From contig DASXUK010000026.1 in the NCBI GenBank assembly GCA_036504875.1, positions 98,226-162,225 of the forward strand: a stretch of 64,000 nucleotides of DNA, read 5' to 3'. Below, piece by piece: positions 45,016 through 54,234 of the stretch; position 1 is the first letter of the stretch; every line of letters begins with the position of its first letter. A program made the translations under genes and the position numbers. This DNA comes from JACPFJ01 sp036504875. Its GTDB lineage: Bacteria > Desulfobacterota > Desulfuromonadia > Geobacterales > Pseudopelobacteraceae. The notes beneath the pieces were generated by a model, which made no database searches, had not been told where the DNA came from, and worked only from the letters and a program-made list of their open reading frames with translations.

Positions 45016-45804
45016 ATGATAAGAGCACTATGGACGGCAGCATCGGGAATGCAGTCGCAGCAAAAGAATCTGGATGTGGTAGCCAACAACCTTGCCAACG
45101 TTAATACCGCCGGATTCAAGAAAAGCCGGGCCGATTTTCAGGATCTGATGTATCAAAACCTGAAAACTACCGGGGCGCCCTCTACCAATTCTACCCAGAT
45201 TCCCACCGGTATCCAGATCGGCCTCGGTTCAAGACTGGCTGCGGTGACCAAAATTTTCACTCCCGGTGATTTTACCCAGACCGGCAATGAGCTTGATATG
45301 GCGATTGAGGGGGATGGTTTCTACCAGATTCAGCTGCCCGATGGCAGCACCGGCTATAGCCGTTCCGGGGCCTTCAAAAAGGACAGCACCGGGCGTATCG
45401 TTACCTCAGATGGTTATCCGCTGTTGCCGGCCATCTCCTTGCCCAGCAATGCCACCAAGGTCAACATCGGCAATGACGGCACAGTTTCGGTTACGCAGGC
45501 CGGCCAGAACACACCTACTCAGGTAGGCAACATCCAACTGGCATCCTTTTCCAATCCGTCAGGGCTTTCCGCACAAGGCAAAAACCTGTTTCTTCCTAGC
45601 GATGCCTCCGGGGCGGCCACTACCGCTACGCCTGGGCAATCCGGATTGGGAACCATAGCCCAGGGTTTCCTGGAGATGAGCAATGTCAGTGTTATGGAAG
45701 AGATGGTCAATATGATTGTCGGGCAGCGGGCCTATGAAATAAACTCCAAGGCGGTGCAGGCCTCGGATGAGATGCTGCAGACAGCCAACAACCTGAGGAG
45801 ATAG
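45016..45804 (+). CDS. flgG: Flagellar distal rod protein FlgG
   Basis: A 262-residue distal rod subunit. It starts MIRALWTAASGMQSQQKNLD and has VVANNLANVNTAGFKKSRAD, then the FlgG-specific FQDLMYQNLKT and the C-terminal NMIVGQRAYEINSKAVQASD. This is the most conserved rod protein, so the call is secure. AAAGGAG lies upstream of the ATG. Confidence 0.97.
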   Translation: MIRALWTAASGMQSQQKNLDVVANNLANVNTAGFKKSRADFQDLMYQNLKTTGAPSTNSTQIPTGIQIGLGSRLAAVTKIFTPGDFTQTGNELDMAIEGDGFYQIQLPDGSTGYSRSGAFKKDSTGRIVTSDGYPLLPAISLPSNATKVNIGNDGTVSVTQAGQNTPTQVGNIQLASFSNPSGLSAQGKNLFLPSDASGAATTATPGQSGLGTIAQGFLEMSNVSVMEEMVNMIVGQRAYEINSKAVQASDEMLQTANNLRR

Positions 45805-45836
45805 TCCTGGAAATTTTTGCAGGTAACGGTATCGCT

Positions 45837-46559
45837 ATGTTTAGAAGAATTTTCAGCATCAGCATTCTATGCCTTGTTTTTATGCCCGGACTGGTCAGTG
45901 CCATTGCGGCTGTACCAGCCCCTGTGGCTCGCGATGCCGAAATCCGCGAGGCAGTCGAAAAGTATGTCCGGCAAAAATCAGCCAACCTGGGTTGGGATGT
46001 TCGGATTAAACCTTTTTCGATCAGTAGGAATCTAACTCTGCCGGAAGGGCAGCTGGAATTTGAAGTGATCGCGCCGCAACAGTGGGAAGGCTGGGGGGCG
46101 GTCAATCTTTCGGTGCTGGCCCGGCAGGGTGATCGGGTGGTGCGTAATACTTCAATGCGGGTTGAGGTTGAGGCGCTATCCGACATGGTCGTGACTCTAC
46201 GCCAGCTCGATCACGGCACAGTCATCAACAGTACCGACATTGCAGTGCAGAAACGAGACATCGCCTCGGTGGCTGGCAAATTCAGCCGGAACCCGGAAGA
46301 ATTTGTCGGTAAAAGAACTCGCGCCACCATTAAAGCCAATATTGCAGTGCGGTCTGACCAGGTTGAAAAGGTGCCGCTGATAACCTCCGGACAGATGGTA
46401 AATATTGTGGCGGAGAACGAAATCATCAAGGTCACCGTGGCCGGCAAGGCCAAGAGCGCTGGTGCCGAGGGGGATACGATCATGGTGCAGAATTTGAATT
46501 CGCTCAAGGATATTCCGGCCCGTGTGATAAATGCAAATACCGTACAAGCCAACTTTTAA
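45837..46559 (+). CDS. flgA: P-ring assembly chaperone FlgA
   Basis: A 240-residue periplasmic protein with an N-terminal signal peptide (about 1-23) and a C-terminal SAF-like domain (VTLRQLDHGTVINSTDI, then QMVNIVAENEIIKVTVAGKA). It helps FlgI polymerise into the P ring. The genes for the P and L rings follow in order. A T-rich imperfect hairpin (about 46565-46596) lies between it and flgH. Confidence 0.92.
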   Translation: MFRRIFSISILCLVFMPGLVSAIAAVPAPVARDAEIREAVEKYVRQKSANLGWDVRIKPFSISRNLTLPEGQLEFEVIAPQQWEGWGAVNLSVLARQGDRVVRNTSMRVEVEALSDMVVTLRQLDHGTVINSTDIAVQKRDIASVAGKFSRNPEEFVGKRTRATIKANIAVRSDQVEKVPLITSGQMVNIVAENEIIKVTVAGKAKSAGAEGDTIMVQNLNSLKDIPARVINANTVQANF

Positions 46560-46611
46560 GTGCTAAAAAACGCTCGCTGCTCGAGATCGCTTTTTGTATG
46601 AAGGATCAAAT

Positions 46612-47286
46612 ATGAACAAAATTATAACTTTCCTTTCCCTGCTGTTTCTCGCCGGCTGCGTCACGCAAAAAACCGACATAAAAACCGCTGGGTTTGACGA
46701 GCAGTTGAACCGGCCTCCGGCTGACTATTCCAGCGGTTCGATCTGGCAGGCTTCCTCCAGCGGAATTACCGAAGACTTCAAAGCCCGTCGTAAAGGTGAT
46801 GTCATCACGATCGTCATTTCAGAAAACGCCAGCGCCTCCAAGGAGGCCAAGACCGATACCAAACGCGGAACCAGCATCAATGCCGGGATTCCTAATTTCA
46901 TGGGACTGGAGAAGGTTGGGCTGCTTAAGAACAATATCGGTGACCTGTCCAAGTTGATCAACGCCAGTGTGGATTCCCAGTACGGGGGGTCCGGCTCGAC
47001 TTCACGCAAGGAAGTTCTGAATGCGACCATCACGGCCCGTGTGGTCGAGGTGATACCCAATGGTAACCTGATGATCGAAGGGCGGCGAAATGTGAAGGTG
47101 AACAATGAGGACCAGGAGATTGTTCTGGAAGGCACAATCCGGCCTCGCGATATTGCCGCTGATAACACGATCAACTCCATCTATGTGGCAGATGCGAAAA
47201 TCACCTATTTTGGGCGCGGCATTATCTCCGACCGCCAGAGCCCGGGTTGGTTGATGAACATAGTTGATAAAGTCTGGCCGTTTTAA
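46612..47286 (+). CDS. flgH: Flagellar L-ring lipoprotein FlgH
   Basis: A 224-residue outer-membrane lipoprotein. The lipobox LAGC puts the lipidated cysteine at C16. The family segments GSIWQ, DFKARRKGDVITIVISE and RRNVKVNNEDQEIVLEGTIR are present. The ATG at 46612 is preceded by AAGGA; an in-frame TTG at 46594 has no site and would spoil the signal peptide. Its presence shows an outer membrane. Confidence 0.96.
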   Translation: MNKIITFLSLLFLAGCVTQKTDIKTAGFDEQLNRPPADYSSGSIWQASSSGITEDFKARRKGDVITIVISENASASKEAKTDTKRGTSINAGIPNFMGLEKVGLLKNNIGDLSKLINASVDSQYGGSGSTSRKEVLNATITARVVEVIPNGNLMIEGRRNVKVNNEDQEIVLEGTIRPRDIAADNTINSIYVADAKITYFGRGIISDRQSPGWLMNIVDKVWPF

Positions 47287-47325
47287 CTGGCTATCCAAGC
47301 TGTCTATGCTTCAAAAGGTGACGTC

Positions 47326-48420
47326 ATGAAAAGAATTTTGATCATAACTGTTTTGCTCCTGGCACAGGTTTCCTCTGCCCATGCTATCCGTATCAAGGAT
47401 ATTGCTTCCTTTGAAGGGGTGCGTGACAACCAGTTAGTAGGTTACGGCCTGGTGGTTGGCTTGAATGGCTCCGGTGATAGCGACCAGACCAGGTTTCCAA
47501 TCCAGTCGGTCGTCAACATGCTGGAACGGGTGGGCATTACTGTTAACCGAGCCGATATCACCGTGAAAAACGTGGCCGCCGTCATGGTGACCGCCACACT
47601 GCCACCATTTGCCAAGCAGGGTAATCATCTGGATGTCACAGTCTCATCAATGGGCGACGCAAAAAGTATTGCTGGGGGGACATTGATCATGACCCCCCTG
47701 AAAGGTGGCGACAATCTGGTTTATGCCGTAGCCCAGGGTTCGGTCCTGACAAACTCTTTTGCCTTTGGCGGACAGGCGGCCAGTGCCCAGAAAAACCACC
47801 CCACTGCCGGTCGGGTACCCAATGGTGGACTGGTGGAGCGGGAGCTGCCCAATCTGCTGGCCGGAAAAACCAGGCTAAGGCTTAATCTCGGCCAGGCTGA
47901 TTTTACAACCGCCACCCGGATCACTAATGTCATTAACGATAAGTTCAAATCTCAGGTCGCCAGCTCCACCGATCCCGGCACGGTAGTGCTGCAGATCCCG
48001 GAAGGTTATGCCAACCGGACGGTCGAATTTGTGGCTGCCCTAGAGACACTTGAGGTGAAGCCGGATACACCGGCCAAGGTAGTTCTGAACGAGCGCACCG
48101 GCACCATCGTCATGGGTGATAATGTGCGTATATCTACCGTGGCGGTTTCGCACGGCAATCTCTCGCTGGTGATCAAGGAAACCCCGCAGGTTTCCCAGCC
48201 GGCGCCTTTAAGTAAGGGGGGGGAGACCGTGGTGGTTCCGCGAACCGATCTCAAGGTTACCGAGGATGCCCGCCGACTTATGGTAGTACCGGAAGGGGCC
48301 AGCATTGGTGATGTGGTCAGGGCGCTCAACCTGCTGGGAGTGACGCCCCGCGATCTGATCGGTATATTGCAGGCTATCAAGGCCGCTGGAGCATTGCAGG
48401 CTGATCTGACTATTATATGA
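47326..48420 (+). CDS. flgI: Flagellar P-ring protein FlgI
   Basis: A 364-residue periplasmic ring protein with a cleavable signal peptide (about 1-20, ending SSAHA) and the family motifs RIKDIASFEGVRDNQLVGYG, VTATLPPFAKQG and TIVMGDNVRISTVAVSHG. The C-terminus is the usual helix (LNLLGVTPRDLIGILQAIKA). It surrounds the rod at the peptidoglycan layer. Confidence 0.97.
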   Translation: MKRILIITVLLLAQVSSAHAIRIKDIASFEGVRDNQLVGYGLVVGLNGSGDSDQTRFPIQSVVNMLERVGITVNRADITVKNVAAVMVTATLPPFAKQGNHLDVTVSSMGDAKSIAGGTLIMTPLKGGDNLVYAVAQGSVLTNSFAFGGQAASAQKNHPTAGRVPNGGLVERELPNLLAGKTRLRLNLGQADFTTATRITNVINDKFKSQVASSTDPGTVVLQIPEGYANRTVEFVAALETLEVKPDTPAKVVLNERTGTIVMGDNVRISTVAVSHGNLSLVIKETPQVSQPAPLSKGGETVVVPRTDLKVTEDARRLMVVPEGASIGDVVRALNLLGVTPRDLIGILQAIKAAGALQADLTII

Positions 48421-48488
48421 TTGGCGATTTTAAAAATTGTGCTTATGACTCAAGAAAAGCGGGAATCTGGCGATAAGAAAAGAAGGCT

Positions 48489-48860
48489 ATGGATATTGGA
48501 ATCCCTCACGACATACCCTCGGCAGTTGATGGAGCGGCTGAGAAGGCCCGCCAGTTGCAGCGGCAGCAAGGTGGACCCTTAAGCGACAAACAAAAACTCC
48601 AGGCCAAGAAGGTTTCTCAAGATTTCGAAGCCTTATTCGTCGGCTTAGTTCTGAAATCAATGCGCTCCACAGTCAAGGAAAACAAGGAAACCGGCAGTGG
48701 CGGACATGGTGAAGAGGCCTTCCGTTCTATGCTCGATCAAGAATATGCCACGGCCGCTGTTAAAAGAGGCGGTTTGGGGCTGGCCAAAATGGTTGAAAAA
48801 GAGATTATTCGCCAGGAAAGTCTCAAACAGCCTGTTAAGAAGATCGACCGCTTGGAATAG
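48489..48860 (+). CDS. flgJ: Rod-binding protein FlgJ, N-terminal domain only
   Basis: A 123-residue protein with the rod-binding FlgJ domain (KKVSQDFEALFVGLVLKSMR, then FRSMLDQEYATAAVKRGGLG). The muramidase domain that enterobacterial FlgJ carries is absent. This is normal in many non-enteric bacteria, so another cell-wall hydrolase must open the peptidoglycan; none is seen in the window. Confidence 0.9.
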   Translation: MDIGIPHDIPSAVDGAAEKARQLQRQQGGPLSDKQKLQAKKVSQDFEALFVGLVLKSMRSTVKENKETGSGGHGEEAFRSMLDQEYATAAVKRGGLGLAKMVEKEIIRQESLKQPVKKIDRLE

Positions 48861-48885
48861 CCCTGGCGTGTCTGGAGATTGATTC

Positions 48886-49377
48886 ATGCATATTAAAAAC
48901 CTAGGTCAAGCACTTTCATTACAATTGCAGGCGCTGAAAGAACTTCTCGAACTTCTAGAGCAAGAAACAGATGAAATGACCGCTTTAAATATCGAAGCCA
49001 TGGCCGAGATAAATGCAAAAAAAGAGGCGGCTTCGGCCCGTATACAGGAGCACACCGCCCCTCTTCGTCAGCTGATATCCGAGGTGGCCGCAGGAGTTGG
49101 GCTTTCTGTCGAGTGCCCTTTGGGAGAGCTCGCAGCCAGTCTCGCTAAACAGGGGCACAAAGAGATCGTTACATTACATGAACAGTTGAACAGGGTGGCC
49201 AAGCAGGTTCGTGAAGTGGCCGCCACAAACCATGATATTGCCGAACGTTTTGCAGCCACCTTGAATCAGTCACTCAATTTTTTGACGAAGGTTCTCAGCG
49301 AATCGAATGCCTATGGTGCCAGCGGCAGTTATCAGCAACGACCGGCCGGTGCAGTTATGATCAATATGGAGGCTTGA
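48886..49377 (+). CDS. flgN: Hook-filament junction chaperone FlgN
   Basis: A 163-residue helical protein with a coiled-coil N-terminal half (LQLQALKELLELLEQETDEM) and a C-terminal amphipathic segment, the usual form of FlgN, the export chaperone of FlgK and FlgL. Both substrates follow directly: the stop at 49377 is one base before the flgK start. Sequence similarity in this family is weak, so position counts heavily. Confidence 0.85.
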   Translation: MHIKNLGQALSLQLQALKELLELLEQETDEMTALNIEAMAEINAKKEAASARIQEHTAPLRQLISEVAAGVGLSVECPLGELAASLAKQGHKEIVTLHEQLNRVAKQVREVAATNHDIAERFAATLNQSLNFLTKVLSESNAYGASGSYQQRPAGAVMINMEA

Positions 49378-49378
49378 G

Positions 49379-50764
49379 ATGGGACTAAGCGCTGCAATGG
49401 AGATCGGCAAGAACGGTCTCAACATATATCGGGTTGCCACCGAGGTGACCGGCGAGAATATCGCCAATGTCAATACCCCCGGCTATTCGCGTCAACGAGT
49501 AATTCTGGAAACCGCGCCACCGACTACTGCCAATGGTTTTCCTTTGGGTACCGGGGTGCACATTGCCACGGTTGAACGTTACTACGACAGCCTTCTGCAG
49601 CAGCAGATGGTGAATGCCCATACCACGCAAGGATATGACACAACCAAATCAACTGTGCTACAGCAGATCGAGCCCTCTTTCAACGAGGTCGCCCAGGATG
49701 GTTTGGGAGCAGCCGTGTCAAACTTTTATGCCTCCTGGCAGGACCTCACCTTGAATCCAGCCGGCTCTGCCGAACGCCAGGCGGTGTTAAGCCGGGCCCA
49801 GATCCTGGTTGATAACTTCAACTCGGTCAGCAAGTCTCTAAACGACTCCATTGCCACCCAAAACGCCTCACTTGTGCCGCAGACACAAGATATCAATCAG
49901 ATACTGGGCAATATTGCCCAGTTGAACGGCCAGATCAAGACCACCGAACTGGTCAGCGGCAATGCCAATGAAACGCGCGACCAACGGGATCAACTGGTGC
50001 GGGATCTCTCGCAGAAAATCGGGATAACCTATACCGAGAACAGCGACGGCACCACTGATATCAAATTGGGTGCCAACAACCTGGTGGTCGGCTCAACAGC
50101 AGGATTATTATCTCTGGTGCCGAACGGCTCCATTTCAGATGTTTATGTAACCCAGGCCGGGGGGGGCGCTGCAGCGATTTTGGTGCCGCAACCTTCCACG
50201 GGGCAGCTGGGAGCCACTCTGGCGTTACGCGACACCATCATACCCGGTTATCTGGCAAAGGTTGATACGCTGGCAATGACCATAGCCAACCAGGTCAATA
50301 CCCAACACAAGCTCGGTTTTGACCTGAACGGTCTCGCAGGGATCAATTTCTTTGATCCGGCCGCGACAAATGCCGCCACGATGGCCATCAATCCTCTCCT
50401 TACCAGCACTAAACAGATAGCAGCATCCGGGAGCGCGCTTCTAGCTGCTGATAGCAGCAATGCTCTGACTATCGCCAAACAACAAAATGCCCTGACCATG
50501 CTGGGTGGAACGGCTACATTCAATAGCTATTTTGATGGCCTGGTCAGTCAAATCGGCCTGGATGTTCGGGCAAGCAAAACCACCCTTGCCCAGGATGAAG
50601 CCTTTACCAAGCAGTTAACCTCGTTGCGTGAGTCAAACTCCGGTGTTTCACTGGATGAAGAACTTACTAATCTGGTCAAGTATCAACGCTCATACCAGGC
50701 TTCGGCCAAACTAATTTCCACGGCCACCGACATGATGGACATAGTAATCGGCATGGTACGTTAG
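49379..50764 (+). CDS. flgK: Hook-filament junction protein FlgK (HAP1)
   Basis: A 461-residue protein linking hook to filament. It has the axial N-terminal signature (TGENIANVNTPGYSRQRVIL), the FlgK-specific YYDSLLQQQMVNAHT and AVSNFYASWQDLTLNPAGSA, and the C-terminal NLVKYQRSYQASAKLISTAT. GGAGG precedes the ATG. Length is at the short end of the family. Confidence 0.96.
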   Translation: MGLSAAMEIGKNGLNIYRVATEVTGENIANVNTPGYSRQRVILETAPPTTANGFPLGTGVHIATVERYYDSLLQQQMVNAHTTQGYDTTKSTVLQQIEPSFNEVAQDGLGAAVSNFYASWQDLTLNPAGSAERQAVLSRAQILVDNFNSVSKSLNDSIATQNASLVPQTQDINQILGNIAQLNGQIKTTELVSGNANETRDQRDQLVRDLSQKIGITYTENSDGTTDIKLGANNLVVGSTAGLLSLVPNGSISDVYVTQAGGGAAAILVPQPSTGQLGATLALRDTIIPGYLAKVDTLAMTIANQVNTQHKLGFDLNGLAGINFFDPAATNAATMAINPLLTSTKQIAASGSALLAADSSNALTIAKQQNALTMLGGTATFNSYFDGLVSQIGLDVRASKTTLAQDEAFTKQLTSLRESNSGVSLDEELTNLVKYQRSYQASAKLISTATDMMDIVIGMVR

Positions 50765-50772
50765 GAGAGATT

Positions 50773-51696
50773 ATGCGAGTAACTGCAAATATGTCGGCTG
50801 AAAACTCACTTTATAACATTCAGCAGGGGCGCGCCAAGCTCGACCGGCTCCAAGAGCTAACTGCATCGGGGGCTAATGTAAATCGCCCGAGCGATGACCC
50901 GATTAATACCAGGCTCTTGCTTGATATTGGCGACAAACTAAAAGCAGGCGCCCAGTATTCCAGTAACATCCAAAAAACAAGCACTTGGCAACAATTCACT
51001 TACACAGCCCTGACAGGAATGTCTGACGCCGTGAGATTAGCCAAGAAGCTGGTATCATCAATAGTTAACGGTAGTAGTGACCCAACTGAGCGTCAGAGCG
51101 CACATGACCAGTTGGTGGCCTTGAAGCAGCAGATGGTAGACATGGGCAATACCCAGATGGGAGATCAATACCTGTTCGGTGGAGCCAATAATACCAAACC
51201 TTTTAATTACAGCGTTACGGCTTCACCATACTATGCCGGCGATGAAACCCAGCAAAATATTGAAGTCGGCGCCAATTCCCCAATAAAGATGAACGTTTTG
51301 GGAAATCAGGTTTTGGCAGCAGATGAGGCATTGGCCACCCCTTATGGCACAGTAAACGTACTCAAGACCTTTGATGATTTGATAGCTGCTGTCGGTGATA
51401 GCACCAATCCCAGCAATGTAGCCAATATCAAGACCGCTTCTATTGCGCTTAGCGATGGAGCCCAGCAGATCAACAATGCTATCAGTGATGTGGCTGCACG
51501 TCTGTCGCGCTTGGATAACGCAGGGAAAATGAACGCTAGCATTAAAAATACATTGGAGACTGTCTACAGTAACACCCAGAACGTTGACTATGCCAAGCTT
51601 GCTGTCGATATGAATCAGCAAAAGCTAGCCTTTGATGCTTCCCTGTCAGCTACCGCCAAGCTTTCGCAAATGTCTCTTTTGGATTATCTCAAATAG
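50773..51696 (+). CDS. flgL: Hook-filament junction protein FlgL (HAP3)
   Basis: A 307-residue flagellin-like junction protein. The N-terminal flagellin signature includes NRPSDDPINTRLLLDIGDKL, then QMVDMGNTQMGDQYLFGG; the C-terminal helix is VDYAKLAVDMNQQKLAFDAS. It ends the flagellar cluster and is followed by an intrinsic terminator. The csrA and fliW genes often found after flgL are absent. Confidence 0.96.
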   Translation: MRVTANMSAENSLYNIQQGRAKLDRLQELTASGANVNRPSDDPINTRLLLDIGDKLKAGAQYSSNIQKTSTWQQFTYTALTGMSDAVRLAKKLVSSIVNGSSDPTERQSAHDQLVALKQQMVDMGNTQMGDQYLFGGANNTKPFNYSVTASPYYAGDETQQNIEVGANSPIKMNVLGNQVLAADEALATPYGTVNVLKTFDDLIAAVGDSTNPSNVANIKTASIALSDGAQQINNAISDVAARLSRLDNAGKMNASIKNTLETVYSNTQNVDYAKLAVDMNQQKLAFDASLSATAKLSQMSLLDYLK

Positions 51697-51718
51697 GTGC
51701 TTTTAACTCGGGCTTCAG

Positions 51719-51747
51719 GGCGGGGCTAAGCAGCCTCGCCTTTTTTT
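51719..51747 (+). terminator. Intrinsic terminator closing the flagellar cluster
   Basis: GGCGGGGCT and AGCCTCGCC form a 9-bp stem (one G-U pair) around the loop AAGC, followed directly by seven T residues. It lies 23 bases after the flgL stop and is a textbook Rho-independent terminator. Confidence 0.92.
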
Positions 51748-51770
51748 ATGTGCTTCAGCCGCTAAAGACG

Positions 51771-51799
51771 TTGACCTTCCTGCTGTCCAGTCATATATA
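51771..51799 (+). promoter_or_regulatory. Sigma-70-type promoter for the MATE gene
   Basis: TTGACC at 51771-51776 and TATATA at 51794-51799 are exactly 17 bases apart, just past the flagellar terminator and about 60 bases before the MATE start. Hexamers match the consensus at five of six positions each. Confidence 0.6.
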
Positions 51800-51857
51800 A
51801 ACTAGTAGCTGCATCAGGTCTTATTCATGCATATTTCATTTAGCGGACATTGATAAC

Positions 51858-53204
51858 ATGCTGTTACCCTCATTCTCAAAAAGCGTTCGCAAGCCTGTCT
51901 CCATTCGTCGCGACGTATTCCGCCTTTCCATGCCGGTTTTACTCTCGTCCCTGTTTCAGCGTCTTGTTTCCATCGTGGATATCTTTCTGACCGGGGGGCT
52001 TGGGGCTGCCGCCATTGCCGCCACAGGACTGGGGCAGTTGTTGATGTTTGTCAGTATGACGGTCTTCTGGGGGCTCTCCACCGGCACCACGGTGGTGATT
52101 GCCCATATGTGGGGTGCGGGGCGACGCGAGGATGCCGGCCGAGCCGCCTTTGTGGCCTGTCTGGCCTGTCTGCTAATGACAGCGGTCTGCACGGCCATCG
52201 GATCTGTATGGGGAGGGGATATTGCAAGGTTGATAGGGGCCTCGTCCGATGTGCAGGCCTTTGCAACCGAATATACTCGCCTGGTGTTCCTCTGGATGAT
52301 CTGGACCACCGGCCTGAATGTCCTTTCAGCCATCATGCATGGCACCGGCGATACGCGCACGCCGATGAAAGCCATTATCCTGGTGAATATCCTGCACGTA
52401 ATAATTGCCTGGCCCCTGATATACGGCAAATTTGGGCTGCCTCCCCTTGGGGTAAAGGGTGCAGCTATCGCCATCAATACCTCTGAGTTTGTCGGATGCG
52501 CTTACTTGCTTATCCAGGCCTTGCGCAAGCGCTATATCACCTTCAGTCGCCCTGATCTTCCAATCTTCGGCAGGATCTGGAAGATTGGCTGGCCTGTGGC
52601 ACTGGAAAGAATTGCCCAGCAGAGCGGTCAGCTCTTCTATTCCAGCTTCATTATCGGCTATGGCACCAGCGCCTACGCCGCCCACCAGATCGGCCTGTCG
52701 ATCGAGTCGCTTTCCTTCATGCCGGGGGCCGGCATGGGGATCGCCGCGGCAACATTGATGGGACAGGCCCTGGGTGGCAATAAGATCCGCCGGGCTCGCA
52801 TCAGTCACAACGAAGCGTTACGCCTGGCGATATTGGTTATGACGATCATGGCCCTGATCTTTTTCCTGGCGCCCCACTATCTGATCGCTCTGTTTACCCA
52901 CGATACAGATGTGATCGAAAAAGGTAGTATGTTCCTGCAGTTGGTGGCTTTTGCACAGGTCCCGCTGGCAATAGCGTTTGTTTATGCCGGCAGCCTGCGA
53001 GGGACCGGCGATACCTTTTACGTATTTATCATTACTCTGGTGGCTATGTGGGGCATACGGGTGGCATTGTCGTGGGTGGCTGCCAGCTGGTTGCATCTTT
53101 CTTTATATGCAGTGTGGGGAGTTTTTTTAATTGATTGGTACTTCCGCGGAGCTGCCTTTGCGTGGCGCTACCATAAACGCGACCTGCATAGCACGGTGAT
53201 GTGA
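51858..53204 (+). CDS. MATE-family multidrug/cation exporter
   Basis: A 448-residue inner-membrane protein with twelve hydrophobic segments in two homologous halves. Characteristic parts are VFRLSMPVLLSSLFQRLVSI with IVDIFLTGGLG at the start and the second-half repeat IGWPVALERIAQQSGQLFYS. MATE proteins export drugs or cationic metabolites in exchange for Na+ or H+; the substrate is not readable. It has its own promoter. Its stop (53202-53204) touches the stop of the convergent gene with no base between. Confidence 0.93.
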   Translation: MLLPSFSKSVRKPVSIRRDVFRLSMPVLLSSLFQRLVSIVDIFLTGGLGAAAIAATGLGQLLMFVSMTVFWGLSTGTTVVIAHMWGAGRREDAGRAAFVACLACLLMTAVCTAIGSVWGGDIARLIGASSDVQAFATEYTRLVFLWMIWTTGLNVLSAIMHGTGDTRTPMKAIILVNILHVIIAWPLIYGKFGLPPLGVKGAAIAINTSEFVGCAYLLIQALRKRYITFSRPDLPIFGRIWKIGWPVALERIAQQSGQLFYSSFIIGYGTSAYAAHQIGLSIESLSFMPGAGMGIAAATLMGQALGGNKIRRARISHNEALRLAILVMTIMALIFFLAPHYLIALFTHDTDVIEKGSMFLQLVAFAQVPLAIAFVYAGSLRGTGDTFYVFIITLVAMWGIRVALSWVAASWLHLSLYAVWGVFLIDWYFRGAAFAWRYHKRDLHSTVM

Positions 53205-54026
53205 TTAGGGAATCTTGGCTTCGCAGGGCACGCCGGTCTGGCAGAGACCACAGCCGGTTTGGGGTGTGCCATAATCATCTGCAACAGCCCGGGGAATAGT
53301 GCCGTAGACATGTTCGCGGCACCCTGTTTTGTCATGGCCTGATATGCTTAACGCGCCGACCGGGCAGCGATTGATGCAGATGCCGCAGGTTCCGTTGCGA
53401 TAGAAGAGGCAATTGTGACGGAAATAAAGATACGAGCGTGGGCTGGGAGTCAGGCCTAGATTAGTTATAATGCTACCGCAACGGTGGGCTATGCCGCGCG
53501 GGGTGATCAGCGCATCGTTAAGGCTGAAGGTGCCCAATCCAGCGGCATAGGCGGCGTGACGTTCCGACCAGGTTGAGGCGATGCCGACCGGCGTATCCAG
53601 ATATTCCTGCCAGTCTGGAGCCAGTTGCGGGGCGACGGCCTGATACTGGTTCTCTTTCAGCCAGTCTACCAGGTGCTGGCGCAGAGCAACATTTAATTTT
53701 TCGCCAAAGTTCCGGGTCTCAGCCCAGGCCCGGGAGGGATATATTTTCTCCAGTCGGTTGCTTTCACGAGTCCGATCAGTGACCGGCAGGATCCAGACAA
53801 TGACCGTAGCAGCCTTGACCGCGGAGCCGCTGGCAGATGCCAGAATCTCTTGCGGCGTCTTGTGAAAAGAACCGATGATCTGCTTGTAATCCTGGAAAAG
53901 CTGATCGTCAGCCGCTGCAAAGCCAACCAAGGGCTCATCAAAATATGGTTCATCTGCTGCTGAAAAAAGGTTGTGCTTACTCTCTAAAACAAAGCGCTTT
54001 ATCTCTGCATGGATTTTATCTTCCAT
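53205..54026 (-). CDS. 4Fe-4S ferredoxin-type protein of the QueG/reductive-dehalogenase-like group
   Basis: A 273-residue cytoplasmic protein with two iron-sulfur cluster sites near the C-terminus: C-x8-CGIC-x3-CP (NGTCGICINRCPVGAL) and CGLCQTGVPC. Ahead of them, GIASTWSERHAAYAAGLGTF and LNDALITPRGIAHRCGSIIT match the epoxyqueuosine reductase-like superfamily. It lacks the extra C-terminal HEAT repeat part of true QueG, so it is probably a related oxidoreductase and not the tRNA enzyme. GAGG precedes the ATG at 54026. It is convergent with the MATE gene. Confidence 0.82.
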   Translation of the reverse strand: MEDKIHAEIKRFVLESKHNLFSAADEPYFDEPLVGFAAADDQLFQDYKQIIGSFHKTPQEILASASGSAVKAATVIVWILPVTDRTRESNRLEKIYPSRAWAETRNFGEKLNVALRQHLVDWLKENQYQAVAPQLAPDWQEYLDTPVGIASTWSERHAAYAAGLGTFSLNDALITPRGIAHRCGSIITNLGLTPSPRSYLYFRHNCLFYRNGTCGICINRCPVGALSISGHDKTGCREHVYGTIPRAVADDYGTPQTGCGLCQTGVPCEAKIP

Positions 54027-54234
54027 GGCCTAACCTCAGCAGACTGATCTTTTCGCATTGAACCTAACCTTACTAGAACATCCGCCATGCACTCAGTCAA
54101 GCCAAAAGATCTGCTGCGCCGGCTGATCGGATCTTCTTGACAGTCCAGACTGGCAAGGTAAGTTTTTATACTAGCTTCAGGTTGTTAAGTCGGGAAGTGT
54201 CTGCTACGTTAGCTCATCTCCAATTGAGGCAGAT

